A DNA stretch of 64,000 nucleotides from Medicago truncatula (taxonomy: Eukaryota > Streptophyta > Magnoliopsida > Fabales > Fabaceae), in contig NC_053045.1 of NCBI RefSeq assembly GCF_003473485.1, forward strand, positions 33,516,494-33,580,493. Direction: 5' to 3'. Positions 22,445 through 34,877 of the stretch are shown piece after piece. Position numbers and translations under genes: made by a program. The number at the start of each line of letters is the position of its first letter. Position 1 is the first letter of the stretch. Under the pieces are notes generated by a model. It ran no database searches, had not been told where the DNA came from, and saw nothing but the letters and a program-made list of their open reading frames with translations.

Positions 22445-25400
22445 TCAATGATTATGTTCTTCTTCTTCTTTAGGTTCCATCTCCTTCACACTGTCTACTA
22501 TACGCTGCATTTTCCTTGAGAGACCCACATTATGCTCCTCGATATAATCAAATATCACTTCAAGTTGTCTTTTATATGTCACAGATCGCTTTTTCTCTAT
22601 TGCCAACTGCTGAGATAGTTCGCGGATTTTATCATGTTCGTTCTGAGACTGACATAGAAACAAACGAGGTAAGTAGGGGGAAAAAAATAAACTGAAAAGA
22701 GAACAGAATAGAATAATTATAAATCACACAAGTTCGTCACATGCAGAAAGTGCCGTAAAAGTAATTTCTAAGTTGCAATTTCTCTCGTGGAAAGGATAAG
22801 GTGGCCAATATAACTACATAACAAGAATGATCTATTTTCCTATAATACCTTTAACTACTTATTATCTCATTCTACCTATCTATCTCTCTGCGATAAATAC
22901 TTGAGAGTATTATCGACAAAACAATAGTTAATTCTGCATTGAACTTGGAAAACGACAAATAAATAAGATTTGTTTCTTACAAAAACGAAAATTAAAAATG
23001 AATGGATGAAGTATTATATAAGGTGAAAAAAGACAGAAGCTTCATTCACAATTTTGCTAAAATGTGTGAAAGAACCAATATTATCCTAAAAACTTCATTC
23101 TGAAATGGTCTTAAATTATCTAATCCTTAAACTAATACCATTCATTCTCAATCTATCAAGCATAAAGTAACAATGACAATCAACGGAATAAACCATTACA
23201 ATATATACGAGAATCAATGAACTATTATAATTTATACAATTCTTCGGTAGTGAAAAAGCATAGAAACTGACCGGATAAATTTCAAACATATCCCTTCTAC
23301 TACTTCCAGGATTCAAGGGATGCGTGTGCTCCTTTACAAACTTCGTAATAACCCATTTACCAGAATTAATTTTCCTCATCATAATCATTGCCCTGCAACC
23401 AACCCTTGTTTCTGCCCTTTGCCTCACAATCTTTTCACGCTTGTCAGGCATTCTGTAACCCTCTTTGTTGCAAACAAGAGCCCGTCCAATAGCAGTTCCG
23501 TCTTTCCTTGATCGTGAGAGCTTGCTTACGCGTATGATGAATCCAACCTCGGCTGCGTATGCATTGTAAAATGCATGCGCTGCTGCTTCCGACTCGAACT
23601 CCTGACCCACATAGGGCTCCTCAGCAGATGCGCCCGGTAGTGTGGGAACTGCAGCAGGTATTATTAACCCTCCTCCAGATGAATCTTGAGCCACGTTATC
23701 ATCTTGGTCTTGTTTGTAAGTTGGTTCAGCAGAACTTTCTTCTTCTATGTATTCATCAGGTATGCTACCAGCTTCAACCATGGCACCATCCCTTACTGTA
23801 TCGCCGTTAACAGAGTCATCAATCTCAAACTCCACTGCAACAACAAAACATCTGCTATAAGATTTTCAGTGTTCATGTGATATATTCTACAGAACAGTCT
23901 ACAAAATTGATCGATAACCTAAGAAGCCAGATACATAGAACGATACAAATATGGGAATTTTTTATAAATCAAGATGTGCCGCCCATGACCAAGATACGTT
24001 AACAAACATATATGCAGGGGCGGATCTGGGATTGTCTCTTTGGTGTGGCTAAATTTTATTCACATCAAAAGTTTTAAATCACTATATTGGACTCAATCAT
24101 GAAACACATTGTAAAAGTTTAGGATTTGCTTCATCAAACTTTTTATTTAACCCTTTTCAATTCAAATATAGTCAATTAAAGGAAATAAGAAAGTAATTCA
24201 TAGGTAAGAAATATTTTATCAAATGATTTTATAAAGAAAGTTGTTAATTTTTTTTGTTGGTGAAAAAAAGTTATTAATTTAATATAATTAGAGAATTTTT
24301 TAAATCAATTTAGCATTATTTACTTAATTAATACTGGGCCTTTATGAATAAAAGAGCTCAAACTAATAAATTGGGCCTAAAGTAGCCCAATCCTGCTCAA
24401 TATTACAGAACCCTAACATTTCATTCAGCTGCTCCCTGCCTCTTACGGCAACAACACTGCTCATCTTCTTTCCACTTTCAGAAAATCCACAAACAGTGGG
24501 ATTAGGATGTTTGCACAAAATCAGCAGCAACATTGCTCTTCTTCTCCTTGTTTACTCTTTTGTAGAGATACACTCAAAAATTTGGAAATTCTAAAATATC
24601 AACTATAAGGTATAACATGAAGAAAAAAAAATGGAGGAAAATCTGGTGCGGCAATAGCCACACAGTGCCTTACACAGATCCGCCCCTGCATATATGATGT
24701 AACGAAACACAATTAAAATGGCAAAAAATTATACTTAAAAAGTCACTATCAATGATATGTTGTATCTGAATGGTAAAAAGTTATACTAAAAAGTCACTAC
24801 AAATGACATGTCGTACCTGAATAGTAAAAAATAATATTAAAAAGTCACTATAAATGACATGTCATATCTGAATGACAATTATATCTTAAGTAGGTAAGAC
24901 GTATTGAAGATGCATATTGCATCGGAGAAAATATTTTTAAAAAAGAATAAAACAAATTATTAGATGCTTTTCGGGAATGTATCGAGAAGTATCGGGCACG
25001 TGTCAGATATCGATACTTTCCAATTTGGAGTATCAAAGCTTTATATTCCATAACTCGCGTATTGAAATCTATGTAGTCGTGGTGGGATAGCGGGTAGCGG
25101 TATGGCCGCTACGTCACAAGTTTAGGGAAACAATACAAGAAACTCATCATACACATAAAAGCTAAAAATATAGAAGAACACAGCATTTAAGACATATTCA
25201 TAACGAATAATCAAAGTTAATTGCTATCAATATTCAAACCCAATATAAATCAAATAAGTTTTAGAGCCTTCAAGATTTAAAACAACTCATCTAAGCATTT
25301 AAAATAAACAAGGGTGAAATGACCAAAAAGTTCAGAATTTTATAGGACATTGACTGTATCGGCCACTACAACCGCAACTGGTCACTATCAGTGGGACTAC

Positions 25401-27014
25401 ATCTGCTGCAGAAATCCGCAATGCAATTAGGTATCGCGTAGCGCCCAAGGGCCACTATTGGCTACATAGCTTGAAATCAAATGAAAGAGATATCATGTCA
25501 ATAAATATAGTCCTAATCCCAAAATTCATATTATTTTTTAGTTTATGCAAAATGTTTACTTTCAAAGGGGACTACAATGAGGACATGGTTTACAAAGAAG
25601 TTTAGAAAAGCAAACAATGACAATAGAATTCACAACACAACAACCAAAATAAAATGCACTCCCAATAATAAACAAAACAAAGCCTTTGGATCACCAATGA
25701 TTTGTCAAATACAATCCTCCAAACAATCAAAATAGATTACAAAAGTAAAAGTAAAACATAACCCGAAATCAGGAAGAGTATCTCGGCTTATCTCGGTTTA
25801 TTTAGGAAGAATTTACTTAAAGCTTATCTCAGCTTATATCATAAAATGGCTTACAGATATAGCTTATGGTTGGTTTGAAGTTTTTTTCTCCTAGACAGCT
25901 TATGGAAACAATTTATACCGAGTTTATACTCGTCCTGTTATTGGTTTCCATTCATCCCAAATTCTATTTTTACGATAAAAACAAAAGTTGAGAAAACAAA
26001 CGCTTTTCAATGTGTATATCCAAATGCAAAGAACGTGTAATGTAAAACATTTAATTAAGCAGTTTATCCATCTGCTCCTATATAAAAATAAATTTTGCTT
26101 TCTCGCTCCTCCAAATAAGTAAAATGAGAGGACTAAAGCTCCACATTTTTTGGACTAAAACTCGTTAATCATTAATCACAAAATGAAGATAACCGATGCA
26201 TACATTAGATGCCATTACTGCAATGTAAAAGTAAGAGTTTCTGAATTACATGGTCACAAACATGACCATAATTTGTCCTGCCATAAACAACGGAGAAAAA
26301 AAGGATCGACAACTCAACAATTATGGAACATGATATGTTTACTTATCTCCTAAAACAAGCATTCCAAATTTTATACTATGTTAAGTTTCTACATGTCCTG
26401 TAACTTGTTGCCCATCAAATCATAAAAAGTACTAAAGTCAATAATATATTTACATCACTAAAACAATTAAAAAACAACAATCAACTCAACAACGTGTCCC
26501 TTTGTTTTCGTGGTTGATCAATGTCGAACGCGTGCCAAGATTGAAGCTACGGTTTGTAACTTCTCTAAAAGCTCAAAAGGACAGACACCATGCATCTAAA
26601 AGGTATGCACTTGTGCAACAAATGTATCAAGTCAAGAAAAGCCTAAGTTCAGATCATGTCAACATTAACAAATCCAACATATCCTTCTTCACCAACAGAA
26701 CAAAACATGTAACATAGATAATATATAATGTGTTATCTTAAATATTAAAAAAACATGACATGCATACTTCTATCATAAAATAAAACAACACCACAAACAT
26801 AAAAGTAAAAAACAACAACACAACATCAAGCTTCAATTTTGAGTTACTTTCTCAATACCCTTTGAATTTAATTGTAGAAACGTAAAGAAAGAAGATTCAA
26901 AATCACAAGAAAAGAAAAAACCCTAAAATACAAAAATGAATCAAAATCTCAATAGAATTTCCACTCAAGACAATAAAAGAATTAATAGAAATGAAAAAGT
27001 AAAAAAAACTCACT
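22445..27014 (-). CDS. Short FAR1-domain protein (FRS-related factor type)
   Basis: Three exons: 27014 (only the A of ATG is coding), 23834-23272 and 22648-22445, 255 residues in all. Residues about 76-175 form the FAR1 DNA-binding domain, a WRKY-GCM1 zinc-finger type. The likely ligands C122, C147, H170 and H172 are visible in VCNKEG, VGCRAM and EHTHPL. The C-terminal 60 residues (HDKIRELSQQLAIEKKR onward) form a predicted coiled coil. The MULE transposase and SWIM domains of FHY3/FAR1 are missing, as in the short FRF proteins (Arabidopsis At3g59470/At2g43280 type), which may modulate FHY3/FAR1 in light signalling. The first coding exon ends ...TTTTTTCA before GTGAGT at 27013. The next begins TGGAGTTTGAG after TTGTTGTTGCAG. 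Splicing thus creates the ATG across a 3179-base intron. Confidence 0.82.
24015..24688. mobile_element. Non-autonomous hAT element, 674 bp, in the FAR1-gene intron
   Basis: Ends CAGGGGCGGATCTG at both termini (inverted). Target duplication catatatg, 8 bp, at 24007-24014 and 24689-24696. Both the terminus and the 8-bp duplication fit hAT. No transposase is seen. The interior around 24400-24560 is richer in GC and might be captured host sequence. Confidence 0.85.
25060..25470. repeat. Dispersed 'tagcgg' repeat fragments
   Basis: GC-richer phrases (gatagcgggtagcggtatgg; atcgcgtagcgcccaag) stand out in the AT-rich intron. Similar phrases recur at 29640-29770 and 30570-30720. Probably one old dispersed family. 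Confidence 0.4.
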
Positions 27015-27363
27015 GAAAAAATCGATGGTGAAACTAGAAACCTTCCTCTGAATATTTTTTGATTCTATGATAAGTGCTTTTCAGAGAGAAACACCAGAAT
27101 ACAAAGAAAGATATTTAGGTGCGGTAACGTACATACAGTTCCCAAGTGTCCCTCTTGCGTGTCAAAATCCTATTGATTTTCATCATCTGAAAAAGTCAAC
27201 ATTTTTCATTGGCCCAATACTTTCTTGCCACGTGTTCTACCAGATGGATCCTATTTGTACCCGAAATATAACCCACCCGATCCAATACGGGTGGTGCACC
27301 AGAACAACACAACAACACAAACATTAGTCACAACACTGTTCAAGTTTTTCTTCATCTCTTACC
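27015..27363. promoter_or_regulatory. Compact divergent promoter between the FAR1-domain and CRM-domain genes
   Basis: Only 349 bases separate the two start regions. It holds a G-box (cacgtg, 27229-27234) and a site II-like ggccca (27211-27216), both frequent in promoters of light-regulated or organelle-function genes. Sharing between the two genes is inference. Confidence 0.5.
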
Positions 27364-30300
27364 ATGGCAACTACGTTGTTCCGCACTATTCGTAGAGCTT
27401 CCACTGTATTCAAATCCTCGTATGCTGCTACCTCGTTTTTGGTCCCTCCCAGGTTCTTTCTCATTCCTCTGACTACAACATGTTTTATTGGTTATGGTTA
27501 ATTAATAACTCAAAAACTAAATTTTTATGATTGTTATGAATACTAGTATATTGTATCAACTAAATTGGGTTAGCTTTATTTCCTTGGTGCTGATTTTTGG
27601 TTATTGAAAGTTGAAGACTTTGATTCTCTAAAGCACTGACACTACAAAGACACGGACACGACAATGACATGTTGACAGCAATAGCAATAGTAATTTAAGA
27701 AAATGACATAATTAAATGTTATCACATGTGTCAGTATAGTGTTGGTGTCGGATACGGACACATGTCGGACACTGAACACCCTCTTTTGATATGAAATGTC
27801 GATGTTGCAAAGCATTGAACTGACATTTAAAATTAATTGTAATGTTTTTTATGTTTGTGTTCTAATTCCTGTGTGTATGTGTTCTAGGTTAGTTGGGAGG
27901 GGTCAAATATATTCTTTTGATTGTTCATTGAGGCATTGTGTGCCTTTTGAGAAGAAATGTTTTTGGTGGGGTTTGAGAGAGATGAGTTATGGGAAGGTTA
28001 ATCTTGTGATAAAGGATGGGAAGACAAAGTTCGAGACTCATGAGGTTGAGGCTCCAAGGAAAGATAAGTGGAAGACTAAGAAGAGGTTGAAGATGCAGAG
28101 GAAAAGAGAGAAGGAGAAGAGGAAAGCGGCGAATAGGAGAGATCCACGTCGACTTGGTGTTAAAGGGAAGAAGAAAAAGCAGAAGTTTGCTAATCCTGAA
28201 GAGAGGATTAAGTTCAAGATTAACAATGTAAGCATTGCCATTTGATTCTATGTTTGCCTTTTCCATACTATGCACCTATGAAACACATGCAAACATCGAA
28301 CATGACACTGGTAGTGACACATAGACATCAGTGGTAATTTAAGAAAATGAATGATCGAATATAACCACATGTGTCGGTATTAGACATTGACACGTCTTGT
28401 ACACCGACACGCTTTTAATTTGAAGTATCGGCGTTACATAGGTGTCAACCATTTTGCAGCGTAGCCCTCCTTCATTTGTTTAATTCAAATGATTTTTGTT
28501 TGCTCGTTTTGATATATGTTGGTCTTGTGAATGGTTAAGTGTGTGCTTGGATAAGTGCTTGACAAACGAACTTGAATTTGCAAAATTGATTTGTTTAAAA
28601 TTAAGTTGTTATTAAGTGCTTTATGTTCTCTAATGACAAGCTCATTCAAAACTCAAGTGTACATTTTTTTCAACTTGATGCAAAAGCTTTATTTTCTCGC
28701 TCTAGCCAAAGTATCAAACTGAGATTTGAAGGCAAAATCTGTTTTTACTCAAAGTAATCAAACATCTAATAACCATGCTTGATAGAAGGCAAAATCAATA
28801 TTGACACTACATCATGAATCTAAATACACACTAATGTTCAGTTTGAATTTGCTTCTGATTTATAGCAGCTTCTCGATTAAATTAAGTTTGTGATTCTTCA
28901 CTTACCAAAAAGTCTCAAAGCTTATAGAATTTATGGAGAAGTTAAATGAAAGCGTTTTTGAAAAATGAGATGCAGAAGCTAGTTTCAGCTTATATGAGTA
29001 GCTGTATTTTAAATAACTCACTATTGTAAAATTCTTTAATTTTTCTCCTCTCAAGTGCTCATTGAGAAAATCATGAAATGCTTATTTGCCTAGACATTGT
29101 ACTAAACTTTACATGACTCTGATATTAACCCCAGGCCAGAGTCAAAGAAGCGTTGCTTATTGAACGGCTCAAACGATATGAAGTTGCTAAGGCTCAGGGT
29201 CCGGAGGTAAAACCAGACGGTTTGACAGGGGAGGAACGACATTATCTGAAGAAAATGGCTCAGAAGAGTTCTAATTATCTACAAGTTGGCAGAAGAGGAT
29301 TATTTGGAGGGGTTATTCTCAATATGCATATGCATTGGAAGAAACATGAGACTGTTAAGTGCATATGCAAGCCTTGTAAACCTGGTCAAGTACACGAGTA
29401 TGCGCAAGAACTTGCCAGATTGAGTGGCGGTATTCCAATTCACATCATAGGCGATGACACTATAATATTTTATCGTGGAAAGAATTACATGCAACCTGAG
29501 GTTATGTCGCCGATAGATACATTGTCGAAGAAAAAGGTGTGTTTCTGTGCCTTTTTTTATCTAAAACTCATCATTAGTTTGTTTTTTTTATCATATCATT
29601 TAAAAAGAATTGGAAATGCAACTCAATTTTTTGACAGTGTTGTTAAATAGCGGATAAAGCAATGCTATAGCGTAGCAGAATTTGAACAGATCGCTATTGT
29701 TTAATGATACGATATGTAATACAAAATGTTGTCAAATAGCAGTTATAGCGGTGATATAGCACTCTTACGTAGCAGAATTTGAATAAACTTCTATTTTCTA
29801 CAATTGACAATGCTGTTTTTTGGAGGGACATGCTTTTTCAATGATTTGTGAATTGGTTGTTGCTAATATAACACTCAGATGGGTCAAATAACTTTCTTTT
29901 TTAATTCTCTTCTTTTCTCACAGGCACTTGAAAAATCCAAGTATGAGCAATCGCTCGAGTCAGTGAGGCGTTTCATTGCTATCGCGGAGAAAGAATTGGA
30001 GCTATATCATAGACACGTTGCACTTTATGGCGACCCTAGCAACCGCAATCCTTTGTCTATACTCGACGGTCCAATTGGAAGCTCCATGGAAAAGAGGAAT
30101 CATGATAAAAAGAACCTTGATTCAAGTAGCTATTATCTTTCAGAGACAGAATCAGATTCCTCACAGACGGAGCTATCAGAATCTGAAGATAACTTTGAAA
30201 ATGGGAACTTGTCAATGAGTGAATCAGATTCTGAAGATAGCATGTTAGGTTCGGATGATGATCAAGAAAGAGAAGTATATTTAACTAAAATGCAAGATGA

Positions 30301-30379
30301 AAGTGTATGCTCAACCACAGGTCCATCATCAATGTCTAAGCATACCCACCATTTTATGAATCAACATTTGTTATCTTAA
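27364..30379 (+). CDS. Single-CRM-domain (CRS1/YhbY) protein, organelle-targeted group II intron splicing factor type
   Basis: Four exons (27364-27452, 27888-28227, 29135-29536, 29924-30379) join to 428 residues. The N-terminus MATTLFRTIRRASTVFKSSY is rich in Arg, Ser and Thr without acid, as in mitochondrial or plastid presequences. A very basic stretch follows (KKRLKMQRKREKEKRKAA). The CRM domain lies in exon 3 (residues about 165-265): LTGEERHYLKKMAQ, then the RNA-binding loop GRRGLFGGV and the block DDTIIFYRGKNY. The C-terminus is Ser- and acid-rich. CRM proteins bind group II introns in organelles. This one resembles the single-domain subfamily (Arabidopsis At3g25440 or At3g27550/CFM9). 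I cannot decide which, nor the organelle. Confidence 0.87.
27640..27785. repeat. Dispersed GTGTCGG-type repeat, copy 2 (intron 1 of the CRM gene)
   Basis: Shares 'taatttaagaaaatgacata', 'cacatgtgtc' and 'gtgtcggatacggacac' with the copy at 28290-28450 in intron 2 of the same gene. Both probably come from one MITE family. Confidence 0.55.
28290..28450. repeat. Dispersed GTGTCGG-type repeat, copy 3 (intron 2 of the CRM gene)
   Basis: Collinear with 27640-27785 through 'gtaatttaagaaaatga', 'accacatgtgtcggtatta' and 'acaccgacacg'. Confidence 0.55.
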
Positions 30380-31462
30380 CAAATTCCCATCACTAGAGAT
30401 TAGAGGTTAATTATATATTGTTCAAAGTTGCCTTGTGTAAACCAAAGCCAAATAGTACATAGAAAAATGCCTTGAATGAATTGAAAATTTGTTTATAGAA
30501 GGGGAATTTTTGTTGAGTCTTGTTGTCTTTTATAAAGTAGATGCAACTTTACATGACGTGCCTGACCCCAGCACTGCAAATCACGGATCGCAGAAACTAC
30601 CAGTTTGATCAAATTTCACTGTTCTATTTCAATGAACTATATACTAAGTAGTGGAAAGCGGAACAACGATTTGTTCAAATTTCGCTATGCTATAACGCAG
30701 TTAAATCCGCAATTTGACATCAAGACCCAACTCTTGTTAAGTGTTTGTTAGTTTGTTTATTGATGATGTGGTATGGGTAAAAAATCATGATTGAGGACAT
30801 GCATGGCCCTTGTTTGTGTTTGCTTTTGATATAATCAAAGACACGTTGCTAAAGGGACCCAAAGGATGAAATACCTGAAAGTAGAAATAGAATAAAACCT
30901 CAAAATGATTCTAATTCCAAATGCCATGGTTTATAATACTAATGGATTTATGGTGAATGATTATGAATGATGTTGATAGCTCAACTGATGATTTCATTAC
31001 ACGTTAACTTAACACCAAAAGCATTTAACGGTCTCTCTTGTAGAAGGTTGTTCCATTATAAATTATAGACAACAGATAAATTGTCCATTTTAATAATAAT
31101 GTCATCTTAGTGCGGCATCAATATCAATATTATCATAATCTCCTAGATTGTACCACTAGTTGATGCAAAGGATTATATTGTTGAATACCTCGTGATATGA
31201 GTGCGGTTTCTTTTTGTCAAGATGTATAATGATTGAAATATAATTTTTAAGTACGAAATTTGGGGTCTAAATTTCGACGTTGTTTCTACAACTGAGTTAT
31301 GTTCATGGGACCAAATACGATTTATATTGATCAAAACAATCATAACCTTCTAGACTATTGCATGTTGGTTTAGACAAGGGCACAACTTTCTCGCTCTGAA
31401 CACATCTAGTTAAAAAAATCGCTAATTTTGTTTGTTTGAAAGTGCCCTTCCCATTTAGAAGT
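30380..31462. other. 3' flank of the CRM gene, intergenic
   Basis: AT-rich. 30570-30720 carries 'tagcgg/gcggaac' phrases like those at 29640-29770, a dispersed repeat. No gene seen. Confidence 0.45.
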
Positions 31463-31589
31463 ACATGGCGTTTTTTTTTTTTTTTTTTTTTATCTTCGTG
31501 AGCTTAGATCAGTTAGTAAAGACAATATATAATATATGTAAGGTCGGGGGTTCGAACCCTGACCACCACCAAAAAAACATGGCGTTTTT
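31463..31589 (+). mobile_element. tRNA-derived SINE with 13-bp target duplication
   Basis: The duplication acatggcgttttt occurs at 31463-31475 and 31577-31589. The insert has A box-like tagatcagttagt and B box-like gggttcgaaccc, then a short A tail. It matches a SINE common in legumes as I remember it. The leading poly-T run is unusual and may be slippage in the duplicated T tract. Confidence 0.75.
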
Positions 31590-33370
31590 AATGGTGTCCT
31601 CCCAGTTATTGCATTTTGACGTTCTTTCAGCATTAACTAGGCCTTGACCCGCACCCCTCCTCCAAAACTATAGCTTCTCTCAAGTACATGAACTTCCAAA
31701 CAACACTTTAAGTTGAGTAAAAAAAACAACACTTAAGTGCATGTTTTAATCTCTTCATATTTTTGGTCTTTTAATAATCTTGAGTGTTAGGAATATAAAA
31801 TATGGTGGTTATTGTTGTTGTAGTAAATACTTTGTGTTTTTTCAAAACAAAAATTTAGTGAGCTTTCCTTTCATTAATAATTTTGATCGAGTTCAATTCC
31901 TCTTTCAATTTTTTTTCCCTAGATCCTATCATAAAATGTTATCACAACCTAGATGAGGTTGGTCTAAGAGGTGAGTATCCATGGGTAGATCAAGGACATG
32001 ACTCACAAGCTGGTCAGCAACCGGTTTGTCTGTCTATAAATGTGTGTGATTGTGATCCGTCAACCTTTTATTATAATGCGATTGATGAGGGAGACACTTG
32101 AAAAATAAGAATGAGTTGAATGACACCTCTTGGTAACCAGAAACATTGCAATAAGCAAATTTGATTCAAAAGAAAAGCTGATAACTTGTGTCCCAAACAA
32201 GTTCAAGAACATAGTATATTCTCCAAAGTTCAAACATAGACCGAACATGACCCCAAATTCAACATAACCATGAGTAGTAAATGGTTCTACAATACTTTGA
32301 GGACACTGATTGTAGTAAATACTAAATATATATGTTTGATTAAACTTTTAAAATTGATTATGGAGGTGTAGGAATGATTCTCACATGTTTGGTTGTTTTG
32401 GGTAGAATTGATTTTGCTTCCAAAATTGATTTGATTTAAAGCTATTATTTGTAGTTTTTGCATATAAAATTGATTTTTAGACAAATTTATAGTTCTACAT
32501 TTTTTACATGAATATATCTAAACACAAATAAGTTACTTTACATTCAACTTATATTTCTATTCAAAAACAATTTTACATAATCAATTCACTCAAAATCAAT
32601 TTTAACAACCACAAAACCAAAAATATTAAAAGTTTAGATCATCAAAAGTGATGAGTGTGACTCTAATCTTGAAAGGGGAGGCTGGTGGTCCGGATATTCA
32701 TATATAAAAAACTGCACCGTTCACGTGCACCTTTTCTTTCTTCAAAGGCACGTCATCTACATTTAGCATATTAAGGTTTGTAATAAATTGTACTAAAATC
32801 TAAACTAAACCATGTTGGCAACACTAAAAATATGTTTGTATTTTTTGAAGTGGAGATATTTTTGTTTTATTTTCCGAATATAACTTGAGTTTTAGTCATG
32901 ATTTTATTTAAAAATAATAAGAAAAAGGCATCTAAATTACTAATAAGTATCATCCCTAAACAATCTATTCACCAACTATTTGCCCAGTTCAATTATCCTC
33001 AATGTTCAAAATGTTTTATATACATCATCGTTCTCGTCATATTAATCCATCCAAAAAAAATGAAGCTACATTGAAGGTCCATTCTCATATGACATATATA
33101 AAACTTTCATCCAAGCACGATTACATGCGGCGTATGCACTTCTATTATTGAAAGAGTCTCAACAACTTGAAACCTCCGCCAACATAAAAAAAGGTCATCG
33201 TGTCTTGGACGACCAAATGAGCCAGTCCACACTTTTGAAATCTCAACAAGTGTGGCTTCTCATTGTGATGCGGCAAATGTTATGGTTGATCTATCTGAAC
33301 AACAAGTGGTAATGATCGTATCCTTGATCTGATAACTAATAAATAGTTGGTTGACATAGTTAAGCTCATG
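31590..33370. other. Intergenic, repeat-derived
   Basis: No gene seen. 32330-32640 has repeated 'aaaattgatt' and 'aatcaatttt' phrases on opposite strands, which suggests a decayed foldback MITE. No target duplication was found. Confidence 0.4.
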
Positions 33371-33386
33371 ATTCATAATGAAGTTT

Positions 33387-33521
33387 TTTTTTTTTTTTGG
33401 CTTTCGCACCGGTTTCCGACCCATCAAAGGTGAACGACTAATCTGATTCATGCGTAGAGCGAGGCAGCGCACTGGCCAAACATTGTTACCCCTGAAAATC
33501 GGACGCGATATTTCCCGGATA
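33387..33521 (-). mobile_element. Retroposed insert, about 135 bp, with A tail and 16-bp target duplication (family unknown)
   Basis: The duplication attcataatgaagttt occurs at 33371-33386 and 33522-33537. The insert on the minus strand starts ccgggaaatatcgcgtcc and ends in an A run (seen as T's at 33387-33398). It is much richer in GC than its surroundings. A box-like tggccagtgcgc is present, but no clear B box, so tRNA origin is unproven. Confidence 0.75.
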
Positions 33522-33537
33522 ATTCATAATGAAGTTT

Positions 33538-34768
33538 AGCAGACTAGAAAGTTGAAAGCAAAAAGAGGCCATTATATTAACAATTCAGTCACTTCGACCA
33601 CTCACCGTATAAAGCTCCCAAGGTTAGAGAAACATTATAGTGTAAACTAAACTAGCTAATGCAACAACAAAGTATTCAAGGCTCCCATCCGTCAACATTA
33701 TTCTTGATTCCCTTAAAAAAATTACACTTGATTAAATATTCTAGTTATTTATCATAAAAATCTGGTTATTTTGAAAATTAAGTATTAAATCTTGTGTCAA
33801 GTCTCAAACGAGAACCATAAGATTAAAAAGTGAATCTTACAACCAAATTAAGCATTAAATCTATCATTGCAAAAAAAAAGTATTAAGTATTATATTAAAC
33901 TAGTGTTCAAATGGGCACTATTTAAAGTTTTTTTAATAAACAATTTTAAGTATTATATGTTTTTTACTATTATTTAAATTATTTAAATTACGTCTGTCAC
34001 TATTTATGTATTATATAAAATTTTGATCTTGATTTAAATTATATGTATATATATTTGTTATTTTTTTTGTTGAAAAGATATGTTTGTTATTTTAAATAGT
34101 AGCAACTTATGTTTATCTTTTACCAACAATATAACAAATATTAAGGATTTATATGAAATTTTGATCTTGGTTTAAAATTTTATGCATATATATTTGTTAC
34201 TTTTTGTTTTTCTTTAAGGATATGTTTAATACTTTTAAATAGTAACAAAGTTATGTTTATCTTTTACAAACAAATATAATAAAAATTCTTAACTTTTTCA
34301 ATAAATTCTTTAAAACAATTAGTCTAAATAAATTCAAAAAAATATATATCGTAGGGTATAACTGAAATAATGAAGAAAAAAAATATGTAGTCTAAAAATA
34401 TCATGATTCTTTTATATATTGTTATATTACATGTAATATCACTACACCTTGTCAGAAAAAAAATGTAATATCACTACCCAAAAAAATATTACAGGTAATA
34501 AATTCTCTAAACAAATTTTTTTCCTTAAAAAAAAATATTCTCTAACAAAATATGTTAAATTAATATTTTTGGCCTGACCAAAAAAAAATAAAAAAATTGG
34601 GATATTTGTTTTTTCAGATATTTTCTGAAGAAAACAATATTCTTAATTTATTCTTCTAAAGAAAAGGTTAAAAGAATCTTGACGAAAAAGAAAACGGATA
34701 ACTTCAAATTAACTTTATCCCATTAATCGCGAAACTTGATCCTAATCCTTTTATAATCACTCTTTTCC
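33538..34768. other. AT-rich intergenic sequence upstream of fructokinase
   Basis: No gene seen. Two diverged copies of an 'aaattttgatcttg..ttaaatt..tatgtatatatatttgtta' stretch (about 34015-34080 and 34150-34215) show a short tandem duplication. Confidence 0.45.
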
Positions 34769-34776
34769 TATATAAA
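34769..34776 (+). promoter_or_regulatory. TATA box of the fructokinase gene
   Basis: tatataaa, about 100 bases before the start codon. It implies a transcription start near 34800 and a leader of about 75 bases that is rich in pyrimidine. Confidence 0.6.
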
Positions 34777-34877
34777 CTCCATCTAATCACCTCTCATCTT
34801 CTATATTCACATTCTTCCTTCTTACTACGCTATTAAAATCAATTCGCTCTTTTTTCTCTCACAACGATCCCAAACCA

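Noticed and set aside
27925-28275. Long minus-strand frames opposite the CRM gene exon 2
   Set aside because: Mirror of a Lys/Arg-rich coding exon; low-complexity Leu/Phe/Ser product.
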